The position numbers and the translations under genes are program-made. Positions 17,682-25,464 of a stretch of DNA of 64,000 bases are shown in pieces. The stretch spans positions 62,001-126,000 of the forward strand of contig CALUZW010000003.1 of NCBI GenBank assembly GCA_944325415.1. Direction: 5' to 3'. Position 1 is the stretch's first letter. The number at the start of each line of letters is the position of its first letter. The notes under the pieces are model-generated. The model was not told the origin of the DNA. It saw nothing but the letters and a program-made list of their open reading frames with translations, and did no database searches. This DNA comes from an uncultured Bacteroidales bacterium. GTDB lineage: Bacteria > Bacteroidota > Bacteroidia > Bacteroidales > UBA11471.

Positions 17682-18959
17682 TTAATTACCATCGGGCTTC
17701 TCTATCTCGGTAAAGGGGCTGAGGTCCCACACAAAGGCATCGACATCATCGGGCCGTGCCGGGTCGTACCCCTTGAAATCCTTAATGTAACGGGCCAATC
17801 CCAATTTATGCTCCTTGATACCTTGCAAGACACACTTGGCTATCTGATATGCCCCGTAAGGGTTGAAGTGTGTATTGTCTTCGAGCGCTTTTGTCTGACC
17901 GGGGAAAGTATTGGCCGGATATTGCACAAACGCCCGGCGCGACTTCTCTACACCGAGTGTCTCGTAGAGCGTGCGGGTCATCTCGTTCAACTCTATGACG
18001 GGAACACCCTCCTCCTCAGCCAGTTTGCGCATGGCGGCCGGATATTCGCCGTGGGTATCCTTTATCTTTCCGTCGTCGCCGAAACTTCTGCGCTGCGTAG
18101 GGGTTACAAAGACAATGGTCGCCCCTTTCTCGCGGGCCTTCACGATATACTCTTTCAGGCTGTCGTAGAACGAGCTCCACGGACCTTTGCCCTTACCCTT
18201 CTGCTTCTGGTCGTTGTGACCGAACTCAACAAAGACATAGTCGCCCTTCTTCATCTGGGTAAGAGCCTTCTCAAAGCGTCGGGCGGCCAGGAAAGTGTTG
18301 GCCGACTCGCCACTCTCGGCATAGTTGGCAATGCACACCTTGTCGGTAAAGAAGCGGGGAATCATCTGTCCCCAACTGCCCCAAGGCTCGTTATCCTGAT
18401 CGACCACCGTAGAGTTGCCACACAGGAACACCGTTATGGGCTTGTGCGTCGGCTCTATCACGACCTCGGCAACCCGGGGAGCCGGACCGTTAAATTCGAG
18501 AGTGAGCTTATCGTCCCAGTTCAGTTTCTTCTTCTCGCGAGGCTTGATGCGCACCTTTACCCCGTCGGCAATATGGGTATTGCGCTTGTTCACAATGAAG
18601 GTCTCTTTCTTGAACTTACCGGCTGCGGTCTTTTCACGTTCGATAAAAAGACGGCGCGACTCAGCCCGCACGGTAGTCTCGCCGGCAGAGTTCTCGGACC
18701 CCAGCTTTACGGTTACCTTGTAATTTCCATCGGGTACCTTTACAGAAAAAAAGAAAGGCGACTTACCGTCGGATTGCGGGTGCTGCCCGAAGTCGAAGCC
18801 ATAACCCGACACATCGTCATAGACTTTCGAAGCATCGACCGTTACATATCCACGGCGATGTTTCCCCGTAAAATCAAAACGGTAGACCTCCTGAGCATAA
18901 GCCGCCGTTGCACAGAGCAGTGCGGCCATTACAATTTTCAGTTTCATGTATGTATTCAT
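17682..18959 (-). CDS. Secreted SGNH-hydrolase, rhamnogalacturonan-acetylesterase-like (CE12)
   Basis: The 425-residue exported protein has an N-terminal beta-rich module (about 25-165) and a C-terminal SGNH hydrolase domain. Catalytic blocks are visible: nucleophile Ser183 in 'LCGNSTVVDQ', the Gly of 'AESGES', Asn249 in 'FGHND' (246-250) and the Asp361/His364 pair in 'DNTHFNPYG'. This arrangement matches rhamnogalacturonan acetylesterases, which remove acetyl groups from pectic backbones. The first ATG is at 18959; the ATG at 18947 gives a cleaner signal peptide (MKLKIVMAALLCATAAYA) and is equally likely. No PUL genes flank it directly. Confidence 0.88.
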   Translation of the reverse strand: MNTYMKLKIVMAALLCATAAYAQEVYRFDFTGKHRRGYVTVDASKVYDDVSGYGFDFGQHPQSDGKSPFFFSVKVPDGNYKVTVKLGSENSAGETTVRAESRRLFIEREKTAAGKFKKETFIVNKRNTHIADGVKVRIKPREKKKLNWDDKLTLEFNGPAPRVAEVVIEPTHKPITVFLCGNSTVVDQDNEPWGSWGQMIPRFFTDKVCIANYAESGESANTFLAARRFEKALTQMKKGDYVFVEFGHNDQKQKGKGKGPWSSFYDSLKEYIVKAREKGATIVFVTPTQRRSFGDDGKIKDTHGEYPAAMRKLAEEEGVPVIELNEMTRTLYETLGVEKSRRAFVQYPANTFPGQTKALEDNTHFNPYGAYQIAKCVLQGIKEHKLGLARYIKDFKGYDPARPDDVDAFVWDLSPFTEIEKPDGN

Positions 18960-19032
18960 TTAGTTTCGCAATCGGTAGAATATGCCCGAGAAGCCGGCAA
19001 AGCAAGCATCGCGTCTCCGGGTAGGAAGATAC

Positions 19033-20478
19033 CTACTCCCGGTTTTCGGCGGCAACCGGTGTCAAACCCTTCTCGGCCGCCACCTGCAACATATAGCGAT
19101 AGGCCGCCTCGTGTTCGTTGGGAATCACCCCGTCGAGTATGGCATCTTTGATGGCCGTCTTGATTTCTCCCACCACCCGGCAGGGCGACAGGGCAAAAAC
19201 GCGCATCACCTCCTCGCCCGTGACGGGAGGCTGGAAGTTACGCACACGGTCTTTCTCTTCGATGTCGTGCAGTTTGGTACGCACCAGAGCAAAGTTGCTG
19301 AGTATGCGGCGCACCTTCTCCTGGTTTTTCGACGTGATGTCGGCCTCGCACAGCAGCATGAGCGAGTCGATGTCGTCGCCGGCATCGAAGAGCAGCCGGC
19401 GCACGGCCGAGTCGGTTACCTCGTCTTCGACCAGGGCAATGGGGCGCATGTGCAGCTCGACCATCTTCTGCACAAACTTCATCTTCTCGTTCATCGGCAG
19501 TTTCATGCGGCGGAATATGCCGGGAATCATCTTGGCGCCGATGTAGTTGTGATTATGGAAAGTCCAGCCCAACTTGGCATCGTAACGCTTGGTCACGGGC
19601 TTGGCTATGTCGTGGAATACCGCAGCCCAGCGCAGCCACAGGTTGTCGCTCTTGGCAGCCAGCTGATCGAGCACGGCCAGTGTATGGTAGAAGTTGTCCT
19701 TGTGTCCGCGACCGTCGACGGTCTCAACCCCTTTCAGGGCGTGAAGCTCGGGAAAGATTATCGGCAACAACCCACATTTTTCAAGCAGAAGAAAGCCTAT
19801 CGACGGGCGCTCCGAAGCCATCATCTTGTTCATCTCGTCGATAATACGCTCGCCCGAGATTATCTTGATGCGCTCCCGGTTGCGCGATATGGCATCGAAA
19901 GTCTCATCGACAATGCGGAAGCCCAACTGCGTGGCAAAGCGGATGGCCCGCATCATGCGCAGGGGGTCATCGCTGAACGTAACATCGGGGTCGAGCGGAG
20001 TGCGAATAAGGCCGGCATCAAGGTCGGCCACACCCCCGAAAGAGTCGACCAACTCGCCGAAATGGTCTCTATTGAGGCAGATGGCCAATGCATTGATGGT
20101 GAAGTCGCGGCGGTTCTGGTCGTCGGCCAGCGTACCGTCTTCGACAATCGGTTTCCGCGAGTCGTGCGAGTACGACTCCCTGCGGGCACCGACAAACTCT
20201 ATTTCGTGCCCCTTGTACTTGACCTGGGCCGTGCCGAAGTTGCTGAAAACCGACAGATGGGCCTTCTTTCCCAGCCTGGCGGCAAACGCCTCGGCCAGGG
20301 CTATGCCACTGCCCACGGTAACGACATCGATGTCTTTGGAGGGACGCTGCAAGAAAATGTCGCGTACATAACCGCCGATAACATAGCAGGGAACGCCCAA
20401 CTCATCGGCTGTTGCGGTAAGAAGATGAAAGAGCGGGTGCCCCAGATGTTTTTGCAATAACGAATCGTCGAGTTTCAT
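19033..20478 (-). CDS. CCA-adding tRNA nucleotidyltransferase / poly(A)-polymerase family with HD domain
   Basis: The 481-residue enzyme carries the class II nucleotidyltransferase head: 'GGYVRD' (35-40), the metal-binding Asp49/Asp51 of 'DIDVV', 'RRDFTINAL' (123-131) and 'DPLRMMRAIRFA' (171-182). The tail contains an HD phosphohydrolase-like domain with HD at 289-290 and 'LHALKGVETVDGRGHKDNFYHT' before it. It should add or repair the 3' CCA of tRNAs. The tRNA gene in this window lacks an encoded CCA, so this activity would be needed. It stands alone and is preceded by a ~215-bp gap. Confidence 0.93.
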   Translation of the reverse strand: MKLDDSLLQKHLGHPLFHLLTATADELGVPCYVIGGYVRDIFLQRPSKDIDVVTVGSGIALAEAFAARLGKKAHLSVFSNFGTAQVKYKGHEIEFVGARRESYSHDSRKPIVEDGTLADDQNRRDFTINALAICLNRDHFGELVDSFGGVADLDAGLIRTPLDPDVTFSDDPLRMMRAIRFATQLGFRIVDETFDAISRNRERIKIISGERIIDEMNKMMASERPSIGFLLLEKCGLLPIIFPELHALKGVETVDGRGHKDNFYHTLAVLDQLAAKSDNLWLRWAAVFHDIAKPVTKRYDAKLGWTFHNHNYIGAKMIPGIFRRMKLPMNEKMKFVQKMVELHMRPIALVEDEVTDSAVRRLLFDAGDDIDSLMLLCEADITSKNQEKVRRILSNFALVRTKLHDIEEKDRVRNFQPPVTGEEVMRVFALSPCRVVGEIKTAIKDAILDGVIPNEHEAAYRYMLQVAAEKGLTPVAAENRE

Positions 20479-20638
20479 GGTTACTCTGTTTCAGAAGCCC
20501 CGGGACAAAAGATACGCCGGCTGTATGCCGCCCACCGGGACTCTGTATTCATCGGCAAAGATAGCACATGTCGCCAAGAACGGCAAATGCAATCCCGCCT
20601 TTCGGCCGCCATTTTTCTCTGGAACAAGCCTTATACAG

Positions 20639-20666
20639 GGAACGGCGGCAAAAATGCCGCCGTTCC
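20639..20666. terminator. Hairpin downstream of the ThrE operon
   Basis: A perfect 12-bp stem (20639-20650 with 20655-20666), loop AAAA, lies 28 nt past the end of the - strand exporter gene. There is no T-tract on either side, so termination strength is uncertain. Confidence 0.55.
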
Positions 20667-20694
20667 GGTAGAGAATATCTCGTGAAAATATAAA

Positions 20695-21198
20695 TCAATC
20701 GGCCTTTGATTCAGACGGGCGACGAGTGAGCGAATAAGGTTTCGACGGATAAAGTATGAATGGCAATGTCGCCCCCACTGCCAGCATGAAGATGACTCCA
20801 CAGGCCACGATTCCGTTCACAAAAAACTCCTGCATGTAGTGTTGTACCATCTCCGGGTCGGAAAGGTTACGGGAGAACAGCAACAACGCAAATACCGTTT
20901 TGTAGGCATACATACCGGGAATCATGGGCAACAGCGCCGGTATATACACCACCGTCATGGGACAATAGATGAGCGATCCCAGGAAAAGACTCACCCACCC
21001 TATGACAAACGAAGCGCAGAACGATGCCGTAATAATATCGACACCGGCATAGTGCATGAGCGAGAATCGCAAGGCATGACCTATGGCGGCAGCGATGGCG
21101 ATGGAAAGGAAAGCCCGGCGGGGCGGATTGGATATAGCACCGAATCCGATGGCAGCAATGGCAGCAAAAAGACCGTCGACAATAATGGTTCCTATCAT
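20695..21198 (-). CDS. Threonine/serine exporter ThrE-type, C-terminal half (DUF3815)
   Basis: The protein is about 167 residues from the ATG at 21198, chosen because a GGAGGAG sequence lies 6 nt before it; the longer frame overlaps the upstream gene. It consists of about five hydrophobic segments, beginning 'TIIVDGLFAAIAAIGFGAISNPPRR', and matches the small half of split ThrE exporters, with 'YIPALLPMIPGMYAYK' as a conserved loop. With the partner encoded just upstream it should form an inner-membrane exporter for threonine, serine or related small solutes. Confidence 0.88.
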   Translation of the reverse strand: MIGTIIVDGLFAAIAAIGFGAISNPPRRAFLSIAIAAAIGHALRFSLMHYAGVDIITASFCASFVIGWVSLFLGSLIYCPMTVVYIPALLPMIPGMYAYKTVFALLLFSRNLSDPEMVQHYMQEFFVNGIVACGVIFMLAVGATLPFILYPSKPYSLTRRPSESKAD

Positions 21199-21204
21199 TT
21201 CTAT

Positions 21205-21211
21205 CTCCTCC
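21205..21211 (-). promoter_or_regulatory. Shine-Dalgarno GGAGGAG before the small ThrE-type gene
   Basis: On the - strand GGAGGAG lies 6 nt before the ATG at 21198, within the 16-nt gap between the two exporter genes. It is one of only two strong Shine-Dalgarno sites I noticed in the window. Confidence 0.55.
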
Positions 21212-21214
21212 CTG

Positions 21215-21988
21215 TTAAAGTAATACCAAGCCGTTATGTACAAGCGACAATGTGATAGAAAGCCCCACGGCAATGCACATTATCAACAACAAAGCTCCGA
21301 CCAAACGGGTTACACCCAAAAGAATGTGGCTCTCCACAATGTCGATGACCCCGTTAAGCAAGGGCACTCCGGGTATAAGGAACAGCACACTCGTACCAAT
21401 GGCCACGTCGGGAGTGGCATTGAAGAGCATCGCCACAGAGGCTATCGCCGATGAGACAAAGGCTGTAATAACAAATACGACATAATGGCTGATGTGCCGC
21501 TTCTGCATGAAACTCTTCAAGGTAAAGCCTATGAGAGTGGCAACAAAGACAATACCTATCGCCCCCCAACTGCCGCCGAAAAGCTGACAGAAGGCGCCAT
21601 TGGCACAGGCTACCAGGGATGTAAGCAGATAATGGTTGATGCGAGGCGTTGCGACAATCTGCTTGTAACGACGCTCTATCTCGTCGAGCGACAGATGGTT
21701 GTCGTACGCCGCCCAACTAAGCGAACTCAACTCGGAATTGAGGAAAAAACTGATGGGATATCCTTTGACCGGCACAACATCGCTCACCACCTGCCCCGAC
21801 TCTTTGTCGTGAATCGAGAAAATGATGGTCTTGTGCAACAAGGTCATCTGCGTGGTTACCCCCAACGCCTCACTGATGCGCAGCGTGTTACGTACCACCC
21901 GCGACGTGTGTACCCCCGACCCCATCAGCCTCACGGCATACTCGGTAACAAAATCGACGATACGATGAAAATCTTTTTCTACCTTCAT
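21215..21988 (-). CDS. Threonine/serine exporter ThrE-type, N-terminal half (DUF1212)
   Basis: The 257-residue protein has a cytoplasmic N-terminal domain of about 120 residues ('VTEYAVRLMGSGVHTSRV', typical of DUF1212) and about five membrane helices, including 'FLIPGVPLLNGVIDIV'. It is the large half of a two-gene ThrE exporter whose small half starts 16 nt downstream. The two genes form an operon under a promoter at 22039-22068. Confidence 0.9.
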   Translation of the reverse strand: MKVEKDFHRIVDFVTEYAVRLMGSGVHTSRVVRNTLRISEALGVTTQMTLLHKTIIFSIHDKESGQVVSDVVPVKGYPISFFLNSELSSLSWAAYDNHLSLDEIERRYKQIVATPRINHYLLTSLVACANGAFCQLFGGSWGAIGIVFVATLIGFTLKSFMQKRHISHYVVFVITAFVSSAIASVAMLFNATPDVAIGTSVLFLIPGVPLLNGVIDIVESHILLGVTRLVGALLLIMCIAVGLSITLSLVHNGLVLL

Positions 21989-22038
21989 ATAAAATTTTTT
22001 GAAAACCTAATAAGGAGCTCCCTCCTGAAAAAACGGCG

Positions 22039-22068
22039 CAAAGGTAAGAATTTTACAACAAATGCAAA
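22039..22068 (-). promoter_or_regulatory. Promoter of the ThrE-type operon
   Basis: On the - strand TTTG (22065-22068), an 18-nt spacer and TACCTTTG (22039-22046) match the Bacteroides -33/-7 pattern, about 50 nt before the ATG at 21988. Confidence 0.6.
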
Positions 22069-22088
22069 CGAAAAACAAGAAGCCTTTT

Positions 22089-22697
22089 TCAGGGCATCCA
22101 TTCGTCAACCCCGAGAAGCGGATGCTCGCTCCTCCATCTGAGGAAATCTTCATAAGTGCGCACCCCACCTTCTATCACAGCCCGATAATACTCAATACCA
22201 GCTATATGGCAACCGTCGGGGGTCAGATACTTCAACAGCAAGATGGTATGGCGCATCTCCTCGGTAAGCACCGCCGATATGCGGTCGGCAACCCGTTCGA
22301 AATAACCGTCGTAACGGCTGCCCCGCAGTATATGTATCATATCGATCTGCCACTCCTCTCCCTCATCATCGACATAGCCCGCGTGCCACTCTATGCACTG
22401 CTCCTCGGTATCAACAAGATTGCGGTATTCCACACGACACACGACTCCACGCTGCGCCAGCCGGGAGACAGCGAGAAAACTGTCAGCCACCGACAACTCC
22501 GGCGAATAGATGTGCAGGTCGATGTCGCGATGCTTCGCCAGCAGCCCCATACGCAACGAGCCCACCACATGAGCCTCGGCGCCTATCGAGGCCCAGGCCT
22601 CGAAAAAACCTCCGGCTTTCAGTATCTGCCACGCCCGTTCGATGCGGACCGACGAAAGAGCCAATGCCTTTTCAAGATTCCCCATGTGTCCCGTCAT
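22089..22697 (-). CDS. Nucleotidyltransferase-fold protein of unknown function
   Basis: The 202-residue cytoplasmic protein contains the pattern G-S-x10-D-x-D (Gly46-Ser47 ... Asp58-Ile-Asp60 in 'VVGSLRMGLLAKHRDIDLHI'), the signature of the DNA-polymerase-beta-like nucleotidyltransferase superfamily. A third acidic residue could come from 'EEWQIDMIHI'. I do not know its substrate; related Bacteroidetes entries often carry unhelpful names. The start overlaps the end of the DUF454 gene by 26 nt (14 nt if the second ATG at 22685 is used), so the two are translationally coupled. Confidence 0.7.
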   Translation of the reverse strand: MTGHMGNLEKALALSSVRIERAWQILKAGGFFEAWASIGAEAHVVGSLRMGLLAKHRDIDLHIYSPELSVADSFLAVSRLAQRGVVCRVEYRNLVDTEEQCIEWHAGYVDDEGEEWQIDMIHILRGSRYDGYFERVADRISAVLTEEMRHTILLLKYLTPDGCHIAGIEYYRAVIEGGVRTYEDFLRWRSEHPLLGVDEWMP

Positions 22698-23067
22698 TTT
22701 TATTTTTACGCAAAGTCTTATAGCTCCATATGTGTATGGTTACACCCACAGCTATCGCCGCCAGCAACAAGCGCAGCCACAAGGCCTCTACAACCGCCAG
22801 CACACAATAACCGATAGTCGCCCACAAAAGAACCACCGAGACAATCTTTGCCCGCAAGGGAATGGCTTTGTACTCTCTAAAATTGCGGATATATATACCC
22901 AAATAACGATTCCGCAACAACCAATCATAAAGGCGGGGAGAGCTCTTGAAATAAAGTGCTGCCGTCAACAACAAAAAGGGTGTCGTGGGCAACAGTGGCA
23001 CAAAGATACCGACAACACCCAAAATCAACGATAACGTTCCGGCTGCTATATAGAGATATTTCAACAT
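22672..23067 (-). CDS. YbaN/DUF454 family inner-membrane protein
   Basis: The 131-residue protein has a first hydrophobic hairpin (about 5-40, containing the family's conserved 'FVPLLPTTPFLLLTAALYF') and two further membrane helices at about 77-115. The positively charged ends and 'SPRLYDWLLRNRYLGIYI' between them are typical of DUF454. The function is unknown. It shares an operon with the overlapping nucleotidyltransferase-fold gene. Confidence 0.88.
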   Translation of the reverse strand: MLKYLYIAAGTLSLILGVVGIFVPLLPTTPFLLLTAALYFKSSPRLYDWLLRNRYLGIYIRNFREYKAIPLRAKIVSVVLLWATIGYCVLAVVEALWLRLLLAAIAVGVTIHIWSYKTLRKNKNDGTHGES

Positions 23068-23109
23068 CGAAAAGAATCACTGCCCCCACGAGAGAGAGGA
23101 TAAGAAAAA

Positions 23110-23139
23110 AGGTTGTCTCACTGTAAAGAAAGACAACCT
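23110..23139 (-). terminator. Terminator of the tRNA-Met gene
   Basis: AGGTTGTCT (23110-23118) pairs with AGACAACCT (23131-23139). On the - strand the hairpin begins 7 nt after the tRNA 3' end and runs into TTTTTTC. The stem core is the same GGTTGTC/GACAACC as in the candidate small RNA at 12959-12976. Confidence 0.8.
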
Positions 23140-23146
23140 CTGAAAG

Positions 23147-23220
23147 TAGCGGGGACGAGAATTGAACTCGTGACCTCCGGGTTATGAATCCGACGCTCTA
23201 ACCAACTGAGCTACCCCGCC
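23147..23220 (-). tRNA. tRNA-Met (anticodon CAT)
   Basis: The 74-nt cloverleaf on the - strand begins GGCGGGGTAGCTCAGTTGG. The acceptor stem pairs GGCGGGG with CCCCGCT, the D-arm carries AGTTGGTTAGA, the anticodon loop is TTCATAA (CAT), and the T-arm is ACGAG-TTCAATT-CTCGT. No CCA is encoded. The pairing and the lack of an initiator C1-A72 mismatch suggest the elongator type; an Ile2 (lysidine) tRNA with CAT is less likely. Confidence 0.95.
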
Positions 23221-23417
23221 ATCGTCATCTAAAAAAAGAGCCGCATAAGAGGCGTCTCCCTTTCAAATGCGGGGGCAAAGGTATAATCTTTTCTTGAATT
23301 GAAAAAATTTTATCGCATAAAAAACGCACAAGAGTAAAAAAAATATCGTCGCAGGGTGATTAACGATTTTTATAGAGCGTTTAGCCACACAAAAAAAGAT
23401 TTTCGTAGAGAATTCTC

Positions 23418-23425
23418 TATCTTTG
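23418..23425 (+). promoter_or_regulatory. -7 box of the outer-membrane barrel gene
   Basis: TATCTTTG matches TAnnTTTG, 24 nt before the ATG at 23450. Confidence 0.5.
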
Positions 23426-23449
23426 TATAATTAAATAAAAATATTTTCT

Positions 23450-24118
23450 ATGAAAAAGTCCGTAAAAACCATCTGTTTATTAGTGGCCCTCCTCGGCATG
23501 ACAGTGCCGACACAGGCCATAGACTTCAACTGGGGTATCAAAGGCGGTATTAATCTTTCGGGCAGTTCCTATAAAGGACTTGCCGAAAACATAAAATACG
23601 ACAACGACTGCGGATTCTTCATCGGTCCCATGGCCGAAATAAGTTTTCCGCTGGGTCTCTCCATCGACGGTTCGCTGCTCTATCTCCAACGCCGCACCCA
23701 CTTCACCAACACAGAAAATTATGCCGTAACCAACTATTTCAGACATTCACTCGACATACCTCTCTACCTGAAATTCACCTTCAACCCACTTCAAATTCTC
23801 GGCATATATGCCGGTGTAGGCCCGTCGTTCACCTTTGACATCAAAAACGACAACCTCACCAACAAACTCTACGACATCATCGGGAAAGAAAACACCCAAC
23901 CGGCCGGCGCCCGCCTCATCAACAACGAAAGCACCGTAGGGATGAACTTCATGGCCGGAGTCGTACTCTTCAAGCACCTGCGTGCCGCCATCAACTACCG
24001 TCTGCCCATCGGCAACTCGGTGCGCGAAACCTTCACCGAAGGGTGGAACGACATTCTGGCCGATGACTTTTCGAGCAAAAGCAACATGTGGCAACTGGTA
24101 TTCAGTGTAACTTTCTAA
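23450..24118 (+). CDS. Outer-membrane beta-barrel protein (porin-family OMP_b-brl type)
   Basis: The 222-residue protein has a signal peptide ending near Ala23 and then alternating amphipathic strands starting 'DFNWGIKGGINLSG', with 'GFFIGPMAEISFPLGLSIDGSLLYLQRR' and a C-terminal strand ending in Phe. This fits a small 8-10-strand barrel of the PorT/OMP_b-brl_2 kind. No specific function can be given. It may be cotranscribed with the DUF4861 gene 24 nt downstream. Confidence 0.85.
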   Translation: MKKSVKTICLLVALLGMTVPTQAIDFNWGIKGGINLSGSSYKGLAENIKYDNDCGFFIGPMAEISFPLGLSIDGSLLYLQRRTHFTNTENYAVTNYFRHSLDIPLYLKFTFNPLQILGIYAGVGPSFTFDIKNDNLTNKLYDIIGKENTQPAGARLINNESTVGMNFMAGVVLFKHLRAAINYRLPIGNSVRETFTEGWNDILADDFSSKSNMWQLVFSVTF

Positions 24119-24142
24119 CACACATAAATAAAAAACTTACCC

Positions 24143-25384
24143 ATGAAAAAATTCTGTCAACTCGGCTTGTGCCTGGCTGCCTTGTGCTTCGGTACCCAAC
24201 TGGCCGCACAAGAAAAAACATTCTACATAGAGGTCGAAAACCCGTGGCAACAGAGCAAGACCGACTATCCCGTCGTTGTAAAGACCGACGACCTGAAATG
24301 CGACTTCCCCATTGCCTCGGCCACCATATACGACGGTGAGCAGGAAATTGCCTCTCAAACCGACGACCTCGACCGCGACGGTGCAGGCGACGAAATAGCC
24401 TTCCTTCTCAACATGCCGGCCCGCACCACCAAGCAACTGCGCCTCGTAGTATCGAGCCAGGAAGCCGCACCCGACCGCTATCCGGCCCGCGTGTATGCCG
24501 ACATGAAAATCTACGACAAAAGCAACAAACGCAACAAGCACCCCAAAATCAACTCGCTGAGCGTACCCGGCACCTCCAAGGTCTACAACAACCTCTACCA
24601 CCACGGACCGGCATTTGAGTCGGAATTGGTGGCCTACCGCATCTACTTCGACCAGAAACAGACCATCGACATCTACGGCAAATTCAACAAAGGCTTTGAA
24701 GTCGAGGCCAGCGGCTGGTACCCCGACGACAAACAGCTGGCACAGGGATTCGGCGACGACGTGCTCCTGGTAAGCGGCAGTTGTGGTGTCGGAGCCCTCA
24801 AAGGCTGGGACGCCAAGAAACAGAAAGCCATACACATAGAACCCGTAGCCGAACGCACCGCCACGATTCTGGCCTACGGCCCCGTGCGCACCATCTGCCA
24901 GATGGCCGTGCGCGATTGGAAATACGGCGACAGCCGCCTCAACATGACTTGCCGCTACACCCTCTATGGCGGACACCGCGATGCACAGGTCGATGTCATC
25001 TTTGACAAGCCGCTGGGCAAAGAGATTTTCTGCACCGGAGTACAAAACGTCAAAGACTCCCAGTCGTTCAGCGACCACAAAGGTCTCGTCGGCTGCTGGG
25101 GTACACACTGGCCCGTAAACGATACCGTAAAATATGCCAAGGAGACAGTCGGTCTGGGCGCTTACCTTCCGCAGAAATACATCGTCAGCGAAATCAACGA
25201 CAAGGTCAATTACCTCTACCAGGTACAGGCTCCCAAACAGGAGAACATAACCTACTACATCACTTTCACCTCAATGAAAGAGACCTTCGGATACAAAAGC
25301 CCCGAAGCATGGTTTGAGCACCTGAAAACCTGGAAACAGGAGCTCGACCAGCCCTGCACGGTAAAAATCAAAAAGAAAAAATAA
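24143..25384 (+). CDS. Secreted DUF4861 family protein
   Basis: The 413-residue exported protein has a signal peptide ending in 'LAAQ' near residue 23. The rest is beta-rich and matches DUF4861, with a central block 'YHHGPAFESELVAYRIYFDQKQTIDIYGK' and 'LVGCWGTHWPV' near the end. The family is found with carbohydrate-degrading loci in Bacteroidetes and is suspected to act on uronic-acid-containing glycans, but I know of no firm activity to assign. The C-terminus is Lys-rich. It ends in front of a strong terminator. Confidence 0.82.
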   Translation: MKKFCQLGLCLAALCFGTQLAAQEKTFYIEVENPWQQSKTDYPVVVKTDDLKCDFPIASATIYDGEQEIASQTDDLDRDGAGDEIAFLLNMPARTTKQLRLVVSSQEAAPDRYPARVYADMKIYDKSNKRNKHPKINSLSVPGTSKVYNNLYHHGPAFESELVAYRIYFDQKQTIDIYGKFNKGFEVEASGWYPDDKQLAQGFGDDVLLVSGSCGVGALKGWDAKKQKAIHIEPVAERTATILAYGPVRTICQMAVRDWKYGDSRLNMTCRYTLYGGHRDAQVDVIFDKPLGKEIFCTGVQNVKDSQSFSDHKGLVGCWGTHWPVNDTVKYAKETVGLGAYLPQKYIVSEINDKVNYLYQVQAPKQENITYYITFTSMKETFGYKSPEAWFEHLKTWKQELDQPCTVKIKKKK

Positions 25385-25399
25385 CCCGCCTGCCATACA

Positions 25400-25438
25400 A
25401 CAATAAACGGGAGCCCCGAAAAGGCTCCCGTTTATTGT
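25400..25438. terminator. Bidirectional terminator after DUF4861
   Basis: A 16-bp stem (25400-25415 with 25423-25438) and a 7-nt loop lie between convergent genes; AT-rich stem ends can serve as U-tracts in both directions. Confidence 0.85.
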
Positions 25439-25464
25439 ATATCACCTCGGCCGGACAGACTGCG

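Noticed and set aside
15742..20460. Long antisense frames over ribBA (15742-16974), the CE12-like gene (17808-19151) and the CCA gene (18982-20460)
   Set aside because: All lie exactly opposite genes with intact catalytic motifs and show no family signal of their own.
20477..20671. 64-codon + strand frame upstream of the CCA gene
   Set aside because: It runs through a hairpin and the likely promoter region, with no features of a protein.
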